Assembly: GCA_021397835.1 (NCBI GenBank)
Contig: JAJFZO010000695.1
Coordinates: 1,181,501-1,245,500, forward strand
Reading direction: 5' to 3'
From: Moringa oleifera
Taxonomy: Eukaryota; Streptophyta; Magnoliopsida; Brassicales; Moringaceae
Length of the DNA stretch: 64,000 bases
Shown: piece by piece, positions 23,340 through 35,210 of the stretch
Layout of the letters: each line of letters opens with the position of its first letter
Position numbering within the stretch: the first letter of the stretch is position 1
The notes under the pieces: generated by a model
What the model saw: only the letters and a program-made list of their open reading frames with translations
The model's database searches: none
What the model was told of the DNA's origin: nothing
Program-made: the position numbers and the translations under genes

Positions 23340-24208
23340 TTCTAAAATTCAAAACTCAAGAGGATTATCAATAGCTAAAAGTAATGCATCATCTGCCTTA
23401 TTTGTAATAGCATTTACAGTATCATCTTTATTTTTATTTTTTTCTGTAGTGATCAATAATCTTTCTTCACATGGCCCCTTTTTTTTGCAGTTCCAGCATT
23501 TTCGATTTCTTCAAAATCTAGATTTGCTTCTTCCATTCCATGACTTAGATCTGCCTTTATTGCAATTAAACTTTCTGTCACTTTCTCTTTCTCTATTTTC
23601 AATATTTAGGGTAGAATTTGCAATTGATGTTTCACCTAAATCGATTCTTCAAATCTTTTCTGCAACAATCGATCACGAATATCATTGAAGTTCAATTTTG
23701 AACTCCCAACAGAATTACTAAACGCCACTCTCATGGGCTCCCAATTATTTGATAGTGATGCTAAAAGTATCAAGACACGTACCTTATCATCAAAGTCAAT
23801 CTCAATAGAAGATAACTGATTAACTATAGTATTAAACTCATTAAGATGAGCTACCATAGAATTACCTTCACACATTTTCAAGTGAAACAGCTTCTTTATG
23901 AGAAAAACTTTATTGTTTGCTGAAGCTTTTTCATACAGGTCAAATAGCACCTTTATCAAACTTGCAGCTATTTTCTCTTTCATCATATTTTAAGAAATAT
24001 TCTTTAACAGTGTTAACCGAATAACCCCCAGCACCTATCTATCAAGGGGATCCTAACCATTTTCTAAATTTTTTTAGGCTTTTGACCTAAAAGTGATTTC
24101 ATGTAGCTTTTTTTCATATAGATAATCCTTGATTTGCATTCTCCAAAAGGTATAATCTGTATCATCAAACTTGGTGATCCTATGTGATGAGTTTTCTTCA
24201 CTACCCAT
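23340..24208 (-). pseudogene. Copia-1 gag remnant
   Basis: The start at 24208 (MGSEENSSH...) matches the gag start of Copia-2. The capsid-like part (23986-23636) has the UBN2/retrotransposon-gag pattern 'LNEFNTIVNQLSSIEIDFDD'. The CWNC of the zinc knuckle is seen near 23490, but an extra G shifts the frame right after it. Two stops lie near residue 50. Gag would form the particle shell and bind RNA. Confidence 0.8.
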
Positions 24209-24245
24209 TACTTTCAATCTTAAAACTAGAAGCTCGTATATTAAT

Positions 24246-24739
24246 TGTTGGGAATTTGATAATCAAATCCCTTGTTGATAGATCAAATATCAAATTTTTG
24301 TCATCCAAAAGCAATAATAATAGAAGTAAGAAGAAATTAAATAATCACAAGAACACAAGATTTGTAGTGGTTCACCTTCAATTAAGAGTTACATCCACTT
24401 TGTAGCTACTGTAGGAAACCTTTTCACTATGAAAATAAATTATAAGAGAGATAACTATTTTTCCTTAACCCTTACTTTATTAAAATAAAACCTTAGGATT
24501 CTAACCCACTTCCTCTATGTTGTGTTTTCATGGTTAGGAATCCTTTTTTATATAATAAAGCTCAAGGCTAAAAATAGATGGGTGAAAAGCCTAAAATATC
24601 TTTTTAGATAAGCATATATCATTTTAGATAAGTATGTACCTTTTTCAGATAAGTATGTACCTTTTTCAGATAAGTATACAGGACTGTAAAAACTTTAAAA
24701 TATCCTTTTAGATAAATTTACCTTCACACTTACTCAATA
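24246..24739 (-). repeat. 5' LTR of Copia-1
   Basis: It begins (minus strand) near 'tattgagtaagtgtgaagg' and ends in '...cccaaca'. It is collinear with the 3' LTR except for two short insertions (about 24511-24535 and a duplicated 'agataagtatgtaccttttt' near 24625-24665). The primer-binding site next to it (24230-24243, minus) is a heavily mutated TGGTATCAGAGC. Confidence 0.85.
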
Positions 24740-26238
24740 ATGCCAATCTCATAAGGATTGAGGTGAATGCTTAGTAATTTTTTAGCACTTTTTCCAAAGG
24801 TTAGTCATAATCTTGGAAGTTGAGGTACAAGAACTTTATGGAGGAGAGGAAAATCAACTTAGTCTAACCTAAAACCGACCACTAGAAATCAAATCAGGTT
24901 CATAGATAGAATGGATTAGTTACCCTAGAAAGAGTTGCCTAAACGAAAACCTGGTGATGGCTCCCCTTATGGTCATTTGCTCTATGCTATTAAGGAATTG
25001 TGCAAAAGTCTTACCACCTTCTTTTTATAGATTTCAAAAATTCCATAATGGATGAAGACGAGAATGAATCTAGGAATCCAAGACATTCTCCTTCTCGAAC
25101 TAGAAGTTCACTTTTGGTGACTAGCTTCTGCCATTAGCACTTGGACTTGGAAGCTCATAAAATAAAGGCTGAGGATGGGCGCCGACAGGTTTTCATTTAT
25201 AATTCAATCAATACCTAAACTCTTAGGATAGGGCATGACATACATATACGTAAGAAGAAGGTACGGGTGTACAGGTCGATGTCCTAGATAAGAAAAGTGA
25301 TTAGTAGCTTATATGCCAAGGAATATTACAATTACAAAGATGCAGGAATCATTCATCAACTTCAAGGTGAGTTCAAAAGCTTGACAATTGACTTTGGGAA
25401 CTCATTATTCGGAGGTGAATCATAAAACACCAAAAACTATAGTATCTTGTGCTAAGAATCTAATCAAAGTCAAACTGAAATTTAAAACAAAAAAAAAAAA
25501 AACCTTTCCTTTATTACTAACTATGCGTTGAGTCCTCTTTAAACCACAGGAGATAGTTGCCCATCACTTACCTTTATGGGTGCTATTCGAGCAAATTCAA
25601 CTTTGAGCTAGGCTTTGCTGACTTGAACTGAAGGTCTAGGTGGATCTGATAAGAATTATTGACAAGTAGGAGAGTCTGGCTTTCTTTGTTAAATGGGATC
25701 TTTCATTCCTCGGGCTTCATCTCTAAAGGTAACCTGTTGTTTGACCAAAGGTGAACACTTATCGATTACGACATTCATTTCTTCATTTTAGAGTTTACCA
25801 CTCTTCGTAGCTTCTTGAACTTTTTGTTTGGTCTTGCTCCCTGAGTTCAAGAATATACATATAACAAACAGTGGAGCTGAAGAATCTCCTTTCCTTGCTA
25901 GCCTACTAAGTTTTCAAGTCAGATGGTAACTATAGAAGTTAAGAACTTTTTTTTAATATAAAATCATATCAGAAGTGACATAATATATCTCCTTCGATAG
26001 AGGGAGATTCATGATCAGGGATGAGAAGGCTTTCTCCGTTAAAAAAAAATTCCTTTCCTCTGTCTTTCAATCACTTTCAGAAATAAATCAGCAGAAAAGT
26101 GGCTCATCCATCTTTTCTTCTTTTAGACAAGTATAGTAAGTTCCTTATTTATACACTCATTTTCACACATACATTTTGAATTCCTTCGCTCATAAACCTA
26201 ATTTTTTTCTACAGTATGAAAAAGTCCCTCTCTAGATT
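24740..26238. other. Unclassified spacer between Copia-1 and Copia-2
   Basis: About 1.5 kb of moderate GC with no frame, terminal repeat or RNA gene recognised. The texture ('gaaag', 'cttct' and 'aggaga' words, few AT runs) resembles the other host segments between retrotransposons and contrasts with the AT-rich ends of the window. Confidence 0.4.
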
Positions 26239-26243
26239 AAAAT

Positions 26244-26564
26244 TATTGAGTATTGTGGGAACAAATTTAGCAAAAAAGGTATATTAGGATTTTTCACCCA
26301 TCAATTTTCAGCCAGAGGCTTTATTTTGATAAAGTGAGGGCTAGGGAAAAACAATTGTCTCTCTTATAATCTATTTTCAAAATGAAAAAGATTTCTTGCA
26401 GTGGCTACAAAGTAGATGTAACTCTTAATTAAGGGTAAACTACTGTAAATCTTGTGTTCTTATAATTGTTTAATTTCTTCTTACTTCTATTATTATTGCT
26501 TTCGTGTAATATGGATTTGATATTTGATCCATTAATTAGGGATTTAGTTGTCAAATTCTCAACA
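26244..26564 (+). repeat. 5' LTR of Copia-2
   Basis: It starts TATTGAGTAT (mutated from TGTTGAG) and ends CTCAACA. Compared with the 3' LTR it lacks a segment in its first third, the region that holds the 'taaaagggtatttt' repeats. Confidence 0.88.
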
Positions 26565-26566
26565 AC

Positions 26567-26579
26567 TGGTATCAGAGCT
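26567..26579 (+). other. Primer-binding site of Copia-2
   Basis: TGGTATCAGAGCT lies two bases after the LTR end. It is complementary to the 3' end of initiator methionine tRNA, the usual primer of plant copia elements. Confidence 0.92.
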
Positions 26580-26601
26580 TTAGGTTTTGAGATTAAAAGT
26601 A

Positions 26602-27455
26602 ATGGGTAGCAAAGAAAACTCATCACATGGGATCATCAAGTTTGATGATACAGATTATGCCTTCTCAAAAATAAAAATTGAGGATTATCTGTATGAAAAA
26701 AAGCTACATGAACCACTTTTCGTCAAAAGCTTGATAAGATTACAGAAAGCGATTGAAATCTCCTTGGTAGACAGGTGTTGTGGGCTATTCGGTTGACACT
26801 ATCAAAGAATGTTGCTCACAATGTGGTGAAGGAGAAAACAACTGCAAGTCTAATGAAGGTGCTATCTAACATGTATGACAAACTTTCAGCTAAGGTTTTC
26901 CTCATGAAAAAGTTCTTTCACTTGAAAATGGGTAAAGGTAATTTCGTTACAACTCATCTTAATGAGTTTAATAATATTGTTAATCAATTATCTTCTGTTG
27001 AGATTGACTTTGATGATGAGGTGTGTGCCTTGATACTTTTAGCATCACTATCAAATAGTTAGGAGTCCATGTGAGCAGCAATTAGCGATTCTGTTGGGAG
27101 TTCAAAACTGAACTTCGATGATGTTCGTGATCTAGTTCTTATAGAAGAGATTCGGAGAATCGATTCAAGTGAAACATTAATTGCAAATTCCATCCAAAAT
27201 GTTAAAAACAAGGGAAAAGAAAGTGACAAAAATTCTAATTGCAATATGGGAATTCTAAGTCAAGAAATGGAAGAAGCAAAATCTAGTTCTGAAAGAAATC
27301 TAGAATGCTGGAACTATAAGAAAGAGGGCCACATGAAGAAAGGTTATCGATCACTGAAGAAAAAAGGTGAGAATAAAAATGATACTGCAAATGCTGTTAC
27401 AGATGAGGTAGATGATGCATTACTTTTGATTATTGATAATCCTCTTGAGTCTTGA
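26602..27455 (+). pseudogene. Copia-2 gag remnant
   Basis: It starts MGSKENSSHGIIKFDDTDYA. After about 60 residues the frame shifts, continuing as 'RLTLSKNVAHNVVKEKT' with the gag core 'LNEFNNIVNQLSSVEIDFDD' (26950-27030). A TAG follows at 27060. The zinc knuckle at about 27306-27345 reads CWNYKKEGHMKKGY: the second and fourth metal ligands have changed from Cys to Tyr, so it should no longer bind zinc. Confidence 0.82.
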
Positions 27456-29302
27456 GTTTTAGACTCTGGAGAATTTTTTTCATACCACTACATATAGCGA
27501 AATGATGGAGAATTGTGCTGCTGATAATTTTAGGAAGATTTATCTTGCTCATAGAAAACCTTTGAATATTATTAATATAGGTGATATTAAATTAAAGATG
27601 TCAAATAGAAATATCTGGAAGATTCAAAAAGTAAGACATGTGTCAAAGTTGATGAGAAATTTGATTTCTATTAGACAACTTGATAATAAAGGGCACAAGT
27701 TGATTTTCAATGATAATGCTTGGAAAGTTACAAAAGGTGCCATGGTTGTTACTCAAGGAAACAAAATTGAAACTCTCTGTATGAAGCTTTGTAGGGTAAT
27801 GAATCAATTAAATAAGAGTTAGCCATGAAAGATGAGAAGCATTCCTTAATGAGTAATCAAACATGGAAGTTGGCAGAGTTACCATATAAAAAAAAGAACC
27901 TTGCAGAATAAATAGGTTTTCGGATAAAAAAAGAACAAAATGGCAATACGCAGTATGAAGTAAGATTAGTAGTTAAAGGCTTTCAATAAAAGAAAGGTAT
28001 TAACTACATAGAGATTTTCTCTCCATTGATTAAGTTGACTATAATCAGAACAATGCTTGGATTAGTAGATCAGGAAGATTTGCACCTGCAGTAAATAGAT
28101 GTAAAAACAGCTTTTCTTCATAGTGATTTGGAGAAAGAAATTTACACGAATCAACTACAGGGATTTGAAGTCAAAGGTAAAGAAAAAATGGTATGCAAAC
28201 TTATGAAAAGTTTGTATGGGTTAAAATAAGCTCCTGGACAATGGTACAAGAAGTTTGACAACTTCATGAGTGACGATGGTTTCTTAAGATGCTAAGCAGA
28301 CTATTGTTGTTATGTCAAGAGGCACGATAACTCTTATATTGTTATATGTTAATGATATATTAATTATTGAAGCTAATTTGTATAAGATAAAGAAATTTAA
28401 GAGTGAGCTTTCAAGGATGTTTGCTATGAAGGATTTGGTTATACTAAACAAGTCCTTGGGATAAGAATTATTAGATAAAAAGGGATTCTCAAGTTATCTC
28501 AAGAGAAATACATTAACAAGTGCTTGCTAGATTCAAAATAGATGGTGCCAAACTAGTGAGTACACCTTTGGCTAGCCACTTTAGGCTATCCAAGAGTCAG
28601 TCTCCTTCAGTTGATGATGAGATTACATATATGGGCAGGGTGCCTTATGTTTCTGCTATTAAGGGTTTGATGTATGCCACTGTATGTACAAGACTAGTCA
28701 TAGCATATGTAGTAGGAATTGTTAGCAGGTACATAAGTAATCTAGAAAAATAGCATTAAAAAGTAGTTAAATGGATTTTTAGGTATTTGAAAAATACTAC
28801 AAATTTAACTTTATACTTCAAAAAAATAGATATTAGTTTGCATGGTTATGTTGATGCTGATATGGCTAATAATATAGATAGCAGAAAAAAATACTACAGG
28901 GTATGTTTACACATTATGTGGTACTGCAATTAGTTGGATGTCTAAACTACAAAGGATAGTTGCACTGTCTACCACAGAGGCTGAATATGTTGCTCTTACA
29001 AAAGCAAGCAAGGAAATGATATGGTTATTATCTTTCCTAAATGAACTGAGGCACCAGTTTCAAAAAAGTATATTGCATTGTGACAACCAGAGTGCCATTT
29101 ATTTAGCAAAGAACCCTGTGTATTATGCTAACATAAAGCATATACAAATCAGGTATTACTTCATAAGATCCATTTTGGAAGATGGTGTCTTATTACTTGA
29201 AAAGATACATGAAAGTCAGAATCTAGCTGATATGTTGACTAAAGTTATTACAATCGAGGATTTGAAGTTATGTATAACTTTAGTGGGATTTTTCAGCTAC
29301 TG
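27456..29302 (+). pseudogene. Copia-2 pol remnant without integrase
   Basis: A protease fragment (VLDSGEFF) and the GAG-pre-integrase lead (27502-27780, with VRHVSKLMRNLISIRQLDNK) are joined at 27781-27784 directly to the start of reverse transcriptase (EALQGNESIK-like). Reverse transcriptase pieces follow: VRLVVKGFQ, DVKTAFLHSDLEKEIY, LYVNDILII (in place of the usual YVDD) and a palm/thumb region. RNase H (28938-29302) retains LSTTEAEYVALTKASKE and DNQSAIYLAKNP. The final stop is next to the purine tract. Several in-frame stops are present. Confidence 0.85.
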
Positions 29303-29372
29303 ATTGGGAAGTCATAGTCATTGCAGGTGGAAGAAACAATTAATATAATGAATTAGTCTCCAAATGAGAGGT

Positions 29373-29826
29373 TGTTGAGTATATGTGGAGACAAATTTAT
29401 CTAAAAGGGTATTTTGAGGTGTTTTCGCACATACATGCTTATCTAAAATGGTATATACTTATCTAAAAGGGTATTTTAAGGTTTTTCACTTATTTATATT
29501 TAGCTTTGAGCTTTATTATGTAAAAAGAGTATTCTTAGCTATGAAAATATAACATCAGAGAGAGTGGTTTAGAGTCTTAAGGCTTTATTATGATAAAGTG
29601 AAGGTTAAGTAAAAATAGTTATTTCTCTTGTAATTTATTTTTATAGTGAAAAAGTTTCTTGCAGTGGCAACAAAGTGGATGTTACTTTCAATTGAGAATG
29701 AATCACTATAAATCTTGTGTTTGTGTGATTGTTTAATTTCTTTTTACTTCTATAATTATTGCTTTCAAATAATAGAGATTTGATATTTGATCCATCAATT
29801 AAAGATTTAATTGTCAAATTTCAACA
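29373..29826 (+). repeat. 3' LTR of Copia-2
   Basis: It starts TGTTGAGTATATG after the purine tract 'aaatgagagg' (29362-29371) and ends AATTTCAACA. It matches the Copia-1 LTRs in reverse orientation, including 'ttatctaaaagggtatttt' and 'gatttgatatttgatcc'. Confidence 0.9.
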
Positions 29827-29831
29827 AAAAT

Positions 29832-31188
29832 AACAATGAGTAGGAGACCCAAAAGTAGGGAGAAGGCCGAGAAAGAAAATCAACTGAAGTGTATCCATGG
29901 CCCAATCATGGGCCATTCTCAATAAACACAGTTCCCTTGGAATCAGTGGTGAAGCAAGTCGTCTAGTTGTGCTATGAGTAGCGATTATTTCAAAGTCCTT
30001 CTTTTTTCTTTTTGTTTTTTTTAAGGGGAGTAATCAAAGAAGAAATCAAACCTAATATGACAAGAGGCAAAACTGAGTAAAACGACTTTTAAAAACCACC
30101 TCTGCACCATATACTCTTCTGCCTTTTCTTATCAAAGGCTCTATGGCTCTACGACTTTGTACTAACCTACATAGGTCTTTCCTCCTTCAATCAGTACTAG
30201 TTATTATCATTTGGACTTGATTTGTCTTGTTTACTATTTTTGTAAGGAATAAAGTTAGGGTTGCCTTTTTTTTTTAGTAGCTTTACCAAATATTTTACTA
30301 TTTGGTAGAGCAAAAAGCCAATTTGTTGGGCGAAATAAGCAGAGAGCCTTTTTTGTATAAGGGGCAGCAATTCATTAATAGGTAATAGATGAGTAGGGAA
30401 TGGTGCGTCCATACACCTTTAGGATCCCAACTAACGTGTGTAGACTGCAGAGAGTCTTAAAGTTATTCGCTTACCAAAAACACACAAAAGCCTATGGAAT
30501 CCATTATTAAGAGCTAAAAAATCATTCAAAACTGAAAATTGGGCTTCTACTCATTCACACCTAAGAGGCGGTCAACTTGATGCAAGAGAGGCATGAGTGT
30601 AGTTCAATCTTGTGGTGTATTCATTTGTGTTATAATAACTAGTGTAAGAGCGTACGCAAATACGAAAGTAATTTTTTTAGTATTTTCGGGTAAATAAAGC
30701 AGATCTTATAGAGAAATGCATGAGAGAGGTAGCTTATAGACTAAGCGATCATCTCAATAGTGGCAGTCTACATAGATTGGAAGTCCTTAAACGTGGGAAA
30801 GAATAAACTGGATTACTGGCAATATAAGATAGGACACCACTTATTAAAAATAATCAAGAATTAATAATAATAAGAAAGGGTTACTAGGCAACATTGCCAC
30901 AAGATTGAAATAGATATGTTTGAATTTCAATTAAAAAAAAAGTTCCTAGTTTTCAGTGGCTTTGATGAACTGTTTGGAAGGCCAGAAAGCCAAGAAATTT
31001 CTTTGTCACCCCAACTTCAATGAAAATCCTCTCATAGGAGAGGAATGCAACACTTTCTCTTTGTCTTCGAGCTTTTCATTTTTTTAATCCACTTTTTCAT
31101 TCCCACCTTAGGTATACCGAAGATATGAGTAAAAGCAGGTAAGAGAAAGGGTGGGAGAAGATCCAGATAGTAAGGAATTCTTAGCACA
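29832..31188. other. Unclassified mitochondrial-like DNA
   Basis: Moderate-GC sequence with no confident gene. A short minus-strand frame at 30197-30412 has no domain. The word use resembles plant mitochondrial intergenic DNA, but no mitochondrial gene or tRNA was identified, so this origin is a suggestion only. Confidence 0.35.
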
Positions 31189-31210
31189 AGCAAAGCCAAA
31201 ATGAATTTGT

Positions 31211-31911
31211 TGTTATTGCAAACTGTTTCCGCTAAAATAAATAGTAAACAAGAAAAATATTATCAAAATTTTAGTATGCTGAGTCGCCTTATAGCCCCAT
31301 CGTTATCAAAATAAAATAGTCCAAAAATTTCTGTCTCGGATTTCTTATACATAGTAGGTTTCTGGTAACACTACACCTTCTTTAAATTTGCTCGAAATCT
31401 GGATAGAATAAATAAATTAAGATTTTATGTTTTCTTTTTAGAAGGGAAAGATGAAACCTTAAGACTAGAAAAAAAATTAAAACCTTAAAATTAGGGAAGG
31501 GTAAAACCCTAAAATTTTAAAAAGAAAAAAGTAAAACCTTAAAGTTAGGGAAAGGCAAAGCCCTAAAGTTAGGGAAATATATAAGGAGATGGGAGAGGAG
31601 ACGAGAGGAGATAATAGAGCTTAAGGCTTTTTGATTGATGATTTGGGAGAGTGTGAGGAGGGGTATTTATAGTAGAGATGGGTGAGGTTTCCACGAGAGA
31701 GTAGTAATGCATATAGGCCATGTGTACATTAGGAGATAAGCTGGGGTGATAATTTAGCAGAAAGGGATAAAATCTATTTGTTGGTGGCTGATAAGCCAGT
31801 GAAAAATTGGGTCTTCTACTAAGGTGGAGGTAGATTTAGTCTTTCACTGAGGTGGAGGAAGACTCAGTCTTCTGCTGATTTTTCTAATAAGGATTTTTAA
31901 ATTCATCAACA
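31211..31911 (-). repeat. 3' LTR of Copia-3
   Basis: It ends (plus strand) 'attcatcaaca', next to the minus-strand purine tract 'gtaggggat' (31912-31920). A minus-strand TATAAATA (31664-31671) marks the LTR promoter. Repeated 'aaaaccctaaa' words lie at 31450-31590. Relative to the 5' LTR it lacks a segment near 31282 (the 'cgcggattaag...' block). Confidence 0.88.
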
Positions 31912-32467
31912 ATCCCCTACTTAAAATTAAAATTAAATTTTTTTTTCTTTTTTTTTTATCGGGGCATTATCAAGATTATAAGATTATGCATAAGTAGAGG
32001 TGTCTTTTGACTTGAACCTTTGTATAGTGATGATACTTTAGATTATACTAGAGTAACTCATAATTTTGAACTTTATCTCTAACAACATCTCATACATAAT
32101 CTTTCTGAGGTGTAGTTTGAAAAAAGCTCGTGTCTTTTTGGCCATGCACGTATATCCTAGTATAGTGAATGCTTTAAAAAATTCACCCAAAAATTTCATA
32201 AAAAGTGGCCAAATTTTCATATTCATATAGATGAGCCTATCAAGAATATTTATGTAGCTGGATACTCCATTTTATATAGAGCATAGAGCTTATTAAGAAT
32301 TTAATTCAGCCTTTTTTCTTTCGCTTCAAGATTCCATACTTTTAATAGAATGGGACTTCGAATAGTTTGTTTTATTTTCTATCACTTCTTGACTTGTTAT
32401 TCTCTTTAAACATATTTTTTGGGATCTTCAGTCTATAGGTTGAGTTACTATAATGAGTGACTCATTA

Positions 32468-35210
32468 CTAGAAGGGCATCAGTCCCATTCCTTTCGAGGT
32501 TTTAAAAACCTTTTCTCGAACTAGTCTTTTTGTCAAAGGATCAGCTAAATTATCATCAGATCGTACATGATCCACTCTAACAATTCTTATTGAAAGGAAC
32601 TCTTTAACAGTACTATATTTTTGATGTATCTATCGTCTCTTACTATTATAGTAACAGTTTTGAACTTTTACAATAGCCGTCGTACTATCATAGTGGATCA
32701 AAACGATTAGTATCGTCTTTTAACTAGCCTATTTTTCACTAGCTGTAGCTAGTGCTATCAACTCTGACTCTATCATGGATTGAGCCAAAATAGTCTATTT
32801 ATTAGACTTTCATGAAATAACTCTACCAATAATGCTAAAAATATAACCACTTATTACCTTGGAGTCTTCCAAAAAAGTGTTCCAATTAGCATCACTATAT
32901 CCTTCTAGAACAGCAGGAAACTTCTGATAATGTAATACAAGGTTCATGGTTCCCTTGAGATACCTTATGACCCTTTCAATAGGATGCCAATGCTCGATAC
33001 CAAGTCTACTGTAAACCTAAAGAGTAACCCCACAACATAAGCTATATTAGGCCTAATGCAGTCAGTAGCATAACGTAAGCTACCTATGACGCTCACATAT
33101 TTAGTTTGTCTAACACTGTCTCCAGTGTTCTGGAGCAATTTAACACTAGGGTCATATAGAGTACAAGCAGGCTTACAGTCGAAGTTAGCATATAATAAGG
33201 ACTTTGCTTTCTCTATGACATGAATTTGGAGCTGAAGATAAGTAGATCATCCATATAAAGATATATGATAGTGCAAAAATTATTCAGTCTTATAATAAAT
33301 GCACTTATCATTTTTATTCACTTTAAATCCATGTGAGATGACGAGATTATTTAATTTTTCGTGCCATTGCTTAGGAGCTTATTTTAGGCCATACGGTGAT
33401 TTGTCCAGTTTACAAACTTTGTTTTCTTGGCCTAAAATCACAAAACCTTTATGTTGTTCCATGTAAATTTCTTCTTTTAATTCTCCATATAAAAATGCGG
33501 TTTTTACATCCATTTAATGTATAACTAAGTCATATCTAGCTACTAATGCTATTAGCACTTGTATGGATGTTATTCTAGAAACTAGAGAAAAAGTATCAAA
33601 GAAATTCACATTCTCCCTTTATCTATATCCTTTGGCTATGAGGCAAGCCTTATATTTCTCAACAGTACCATTGGATTTCAATTTTTTCTTCAGTACCCAT
33701 TTGCAACCTACAACTTTGCACCCTAGAGGTAAGTCTATTAGATGCCAAGTTTTATTGGAATCAAAAAAAGTCTATTTCATTATTTACTGCTTCTTCCCAT
33801 AAGTTAGCATATAGAGAAGACAAAGCTTCTTTGAGCGTTTGGGGATCTTCTTCTAAGGTGTATGCATGAAAATCAACTTCGTAGTCCTTAAGAGCTTTAA
33901 TCCGTTTACTCTACCTAAGCTTTTTTTCTTCAATTGGTTGATCAATTCTATCATTTGGTTGAATACTAAAAATCGAGCCCCCACTATTCGTCGATTTAAA
34001 AGAAAATCTATATTCGTAGAAGTTCACATCATTAGATTCAATGACAACTTACCTTTTTAAATCAAAAAATCTATAAGCTTTTCTGTTGATAGCATATCCT
34101 ATGAAAGCATATTCATATGCTCTATTAGCAAGCCTATTTCTTTTGGGATCAGGAATTCAAACATAAATTAAGCCCCCCTAGGTTCTTAAGTAAGACAAGT
34201 TAGGTGTTTTGTTCTTCAATATCTCATAAGGAGATATCTTACTTCTACTCTTAGGGATTCTGGTAAGCACATAACATACAGTCAGAAAAATTTCTCTCCA
34301 CCAATGAAAAGCTGCGCCAAAATTTAATAGAGTGGCTACTATTAATTCAGTAAAAGTCTTACTTTTTCTTTCAGCTTTGCCATTCAATTCAGGAGAATAG
34401 GGTGTAGTTCTTTCATGTAGTATTCCTTTGGTCCTGTAAAATTCAATAAAGGGACAAGAATCATACTCAATACTACTATCACTTCGTAGTCTTTTCACCT
34501 TCCTATTATACTGAGTTTCTATTTTAGTTAAGAATAAGTTTAAACATGTCAAATGCTTCACTTTTATTTTTCATGAGATATACATAAGTGTAATCAAAAC
34601 AATCATCTATGAATGTTATAAAATATCTTTTTTCATTTCTTGTTAAAATACCATCAAATTCACAAATGTTAGAATGAATTTATTCAAGCAGTTTAGTTTC
34701 CCTAAGCATTGACCTATGTGGGGTTTTTGTAATCATAGCTTGGCTACAGTATTCACATTTCTCAAAATAATCTACAAATAGTTTAAGGATGAGTCCTGAG
34801 CTACTCATGTTTTGAATTAATGGCTTATTCACATGACAAAGCCTAGCATGCCAAGTATTAAAAGTGCATAGCATGTAAGCAGAAGATAATATTTTGTTCA
34901 TATTAATGTTTAATTTAAACATGTTATTAATAGCATAACCATTCCCAACAAAGACATTATTCTTTATTATTGTGTAAAGATCAACCTTATTAAGAAGATG
35001 GCTTGAGACTTGGTTCTTTCTCATCTCTAGAATGTGCAGAACATCCTTTAATACAATGATTTCTTTAGAGGTAAACTTTAATTTCACCTCACCAGTACCA
35101 GTGACAATAGTGGAGTGGGAGTCTCTCGGCAACACTTTCTTATCCTCAGATACAAAATAAGACTTGAACAAATCTTTGTCAAACAGATGTGGTGAAAAGC
35201 ATCAGTATCC
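32468..35210 (-). pseudogene. Copia-3 pol remnant
   Basis: On the minus strand, the protease motif near 35205 reads WVDTDAFHHIC (D-T-D where D-T-G is expected). Pre-integrase zinc ligands WHARLCHVNK and CEYCSQA lie at 34850-34735. The integrase core at 34561-34178 has RLRSDSSIEY and SPELNGKAERKSK. Reverse transcriptase retains YMDDLLIFSS at 33230-33260. RNase H has ILAQSMIESELIALATASE near 32770 and ends ADPLTKRLVRE around 32530, with a stop at 32468. Stops and short indels break the frame repeatedly. In an active element these parts would process the polyprotein, integrate DNA and copy RNA. Confidence 0.85.

Larger units (their letters stand above)
19801..24739 (-). mobile_element. Copia-1: Ty1/copia retrotransposon, Tork/Tnt1-like, degenerate
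   Basis: Two LTRs of about 440-495 bp bracket gag and pol remnants in the copia order (gag, protease, integrase, reverse transcriptase, RNase H) on the minus strand. LTR ends are TGTTG/CAACA-like but mutated (TATTG at the 3' LTR). Flanking 5-mers ATATC and ATGCC match at three of five positions, so a TSD is doubtful. The family is the same as Copia-2, which lies 1.5 kb away in reverse orientation. Frames are cut by many stops, so the element is dead. Confidence 0.88.
26244..29826 (+). mobile_element. Copia-2: Tork/Tnt1-like copia element with internal deletion
   Basis: LTRs at 26244-26564 and 29373-29826 are flanked by the 5-bp direct repeat AAAAT (26239-26243 and 29827-29831). A primer-binding site and purine tract are in the correct places. 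The coding part matches Copia-1 but lacks about 1.2 kb from the end of the pre-integrase segment to the start of reverse transcriptase, so the integrase is gone. The 5' LTR is about 130 bases shorter than the 3' LTR through an internal deletion. Confidence 0.93.

Noticed and set aside
19796..24744. Target-site duplication of Copia-1
   Set aside because: Flanking 5-mers ATATC and ATGCC agree at only three positions, which is too weak to claim.
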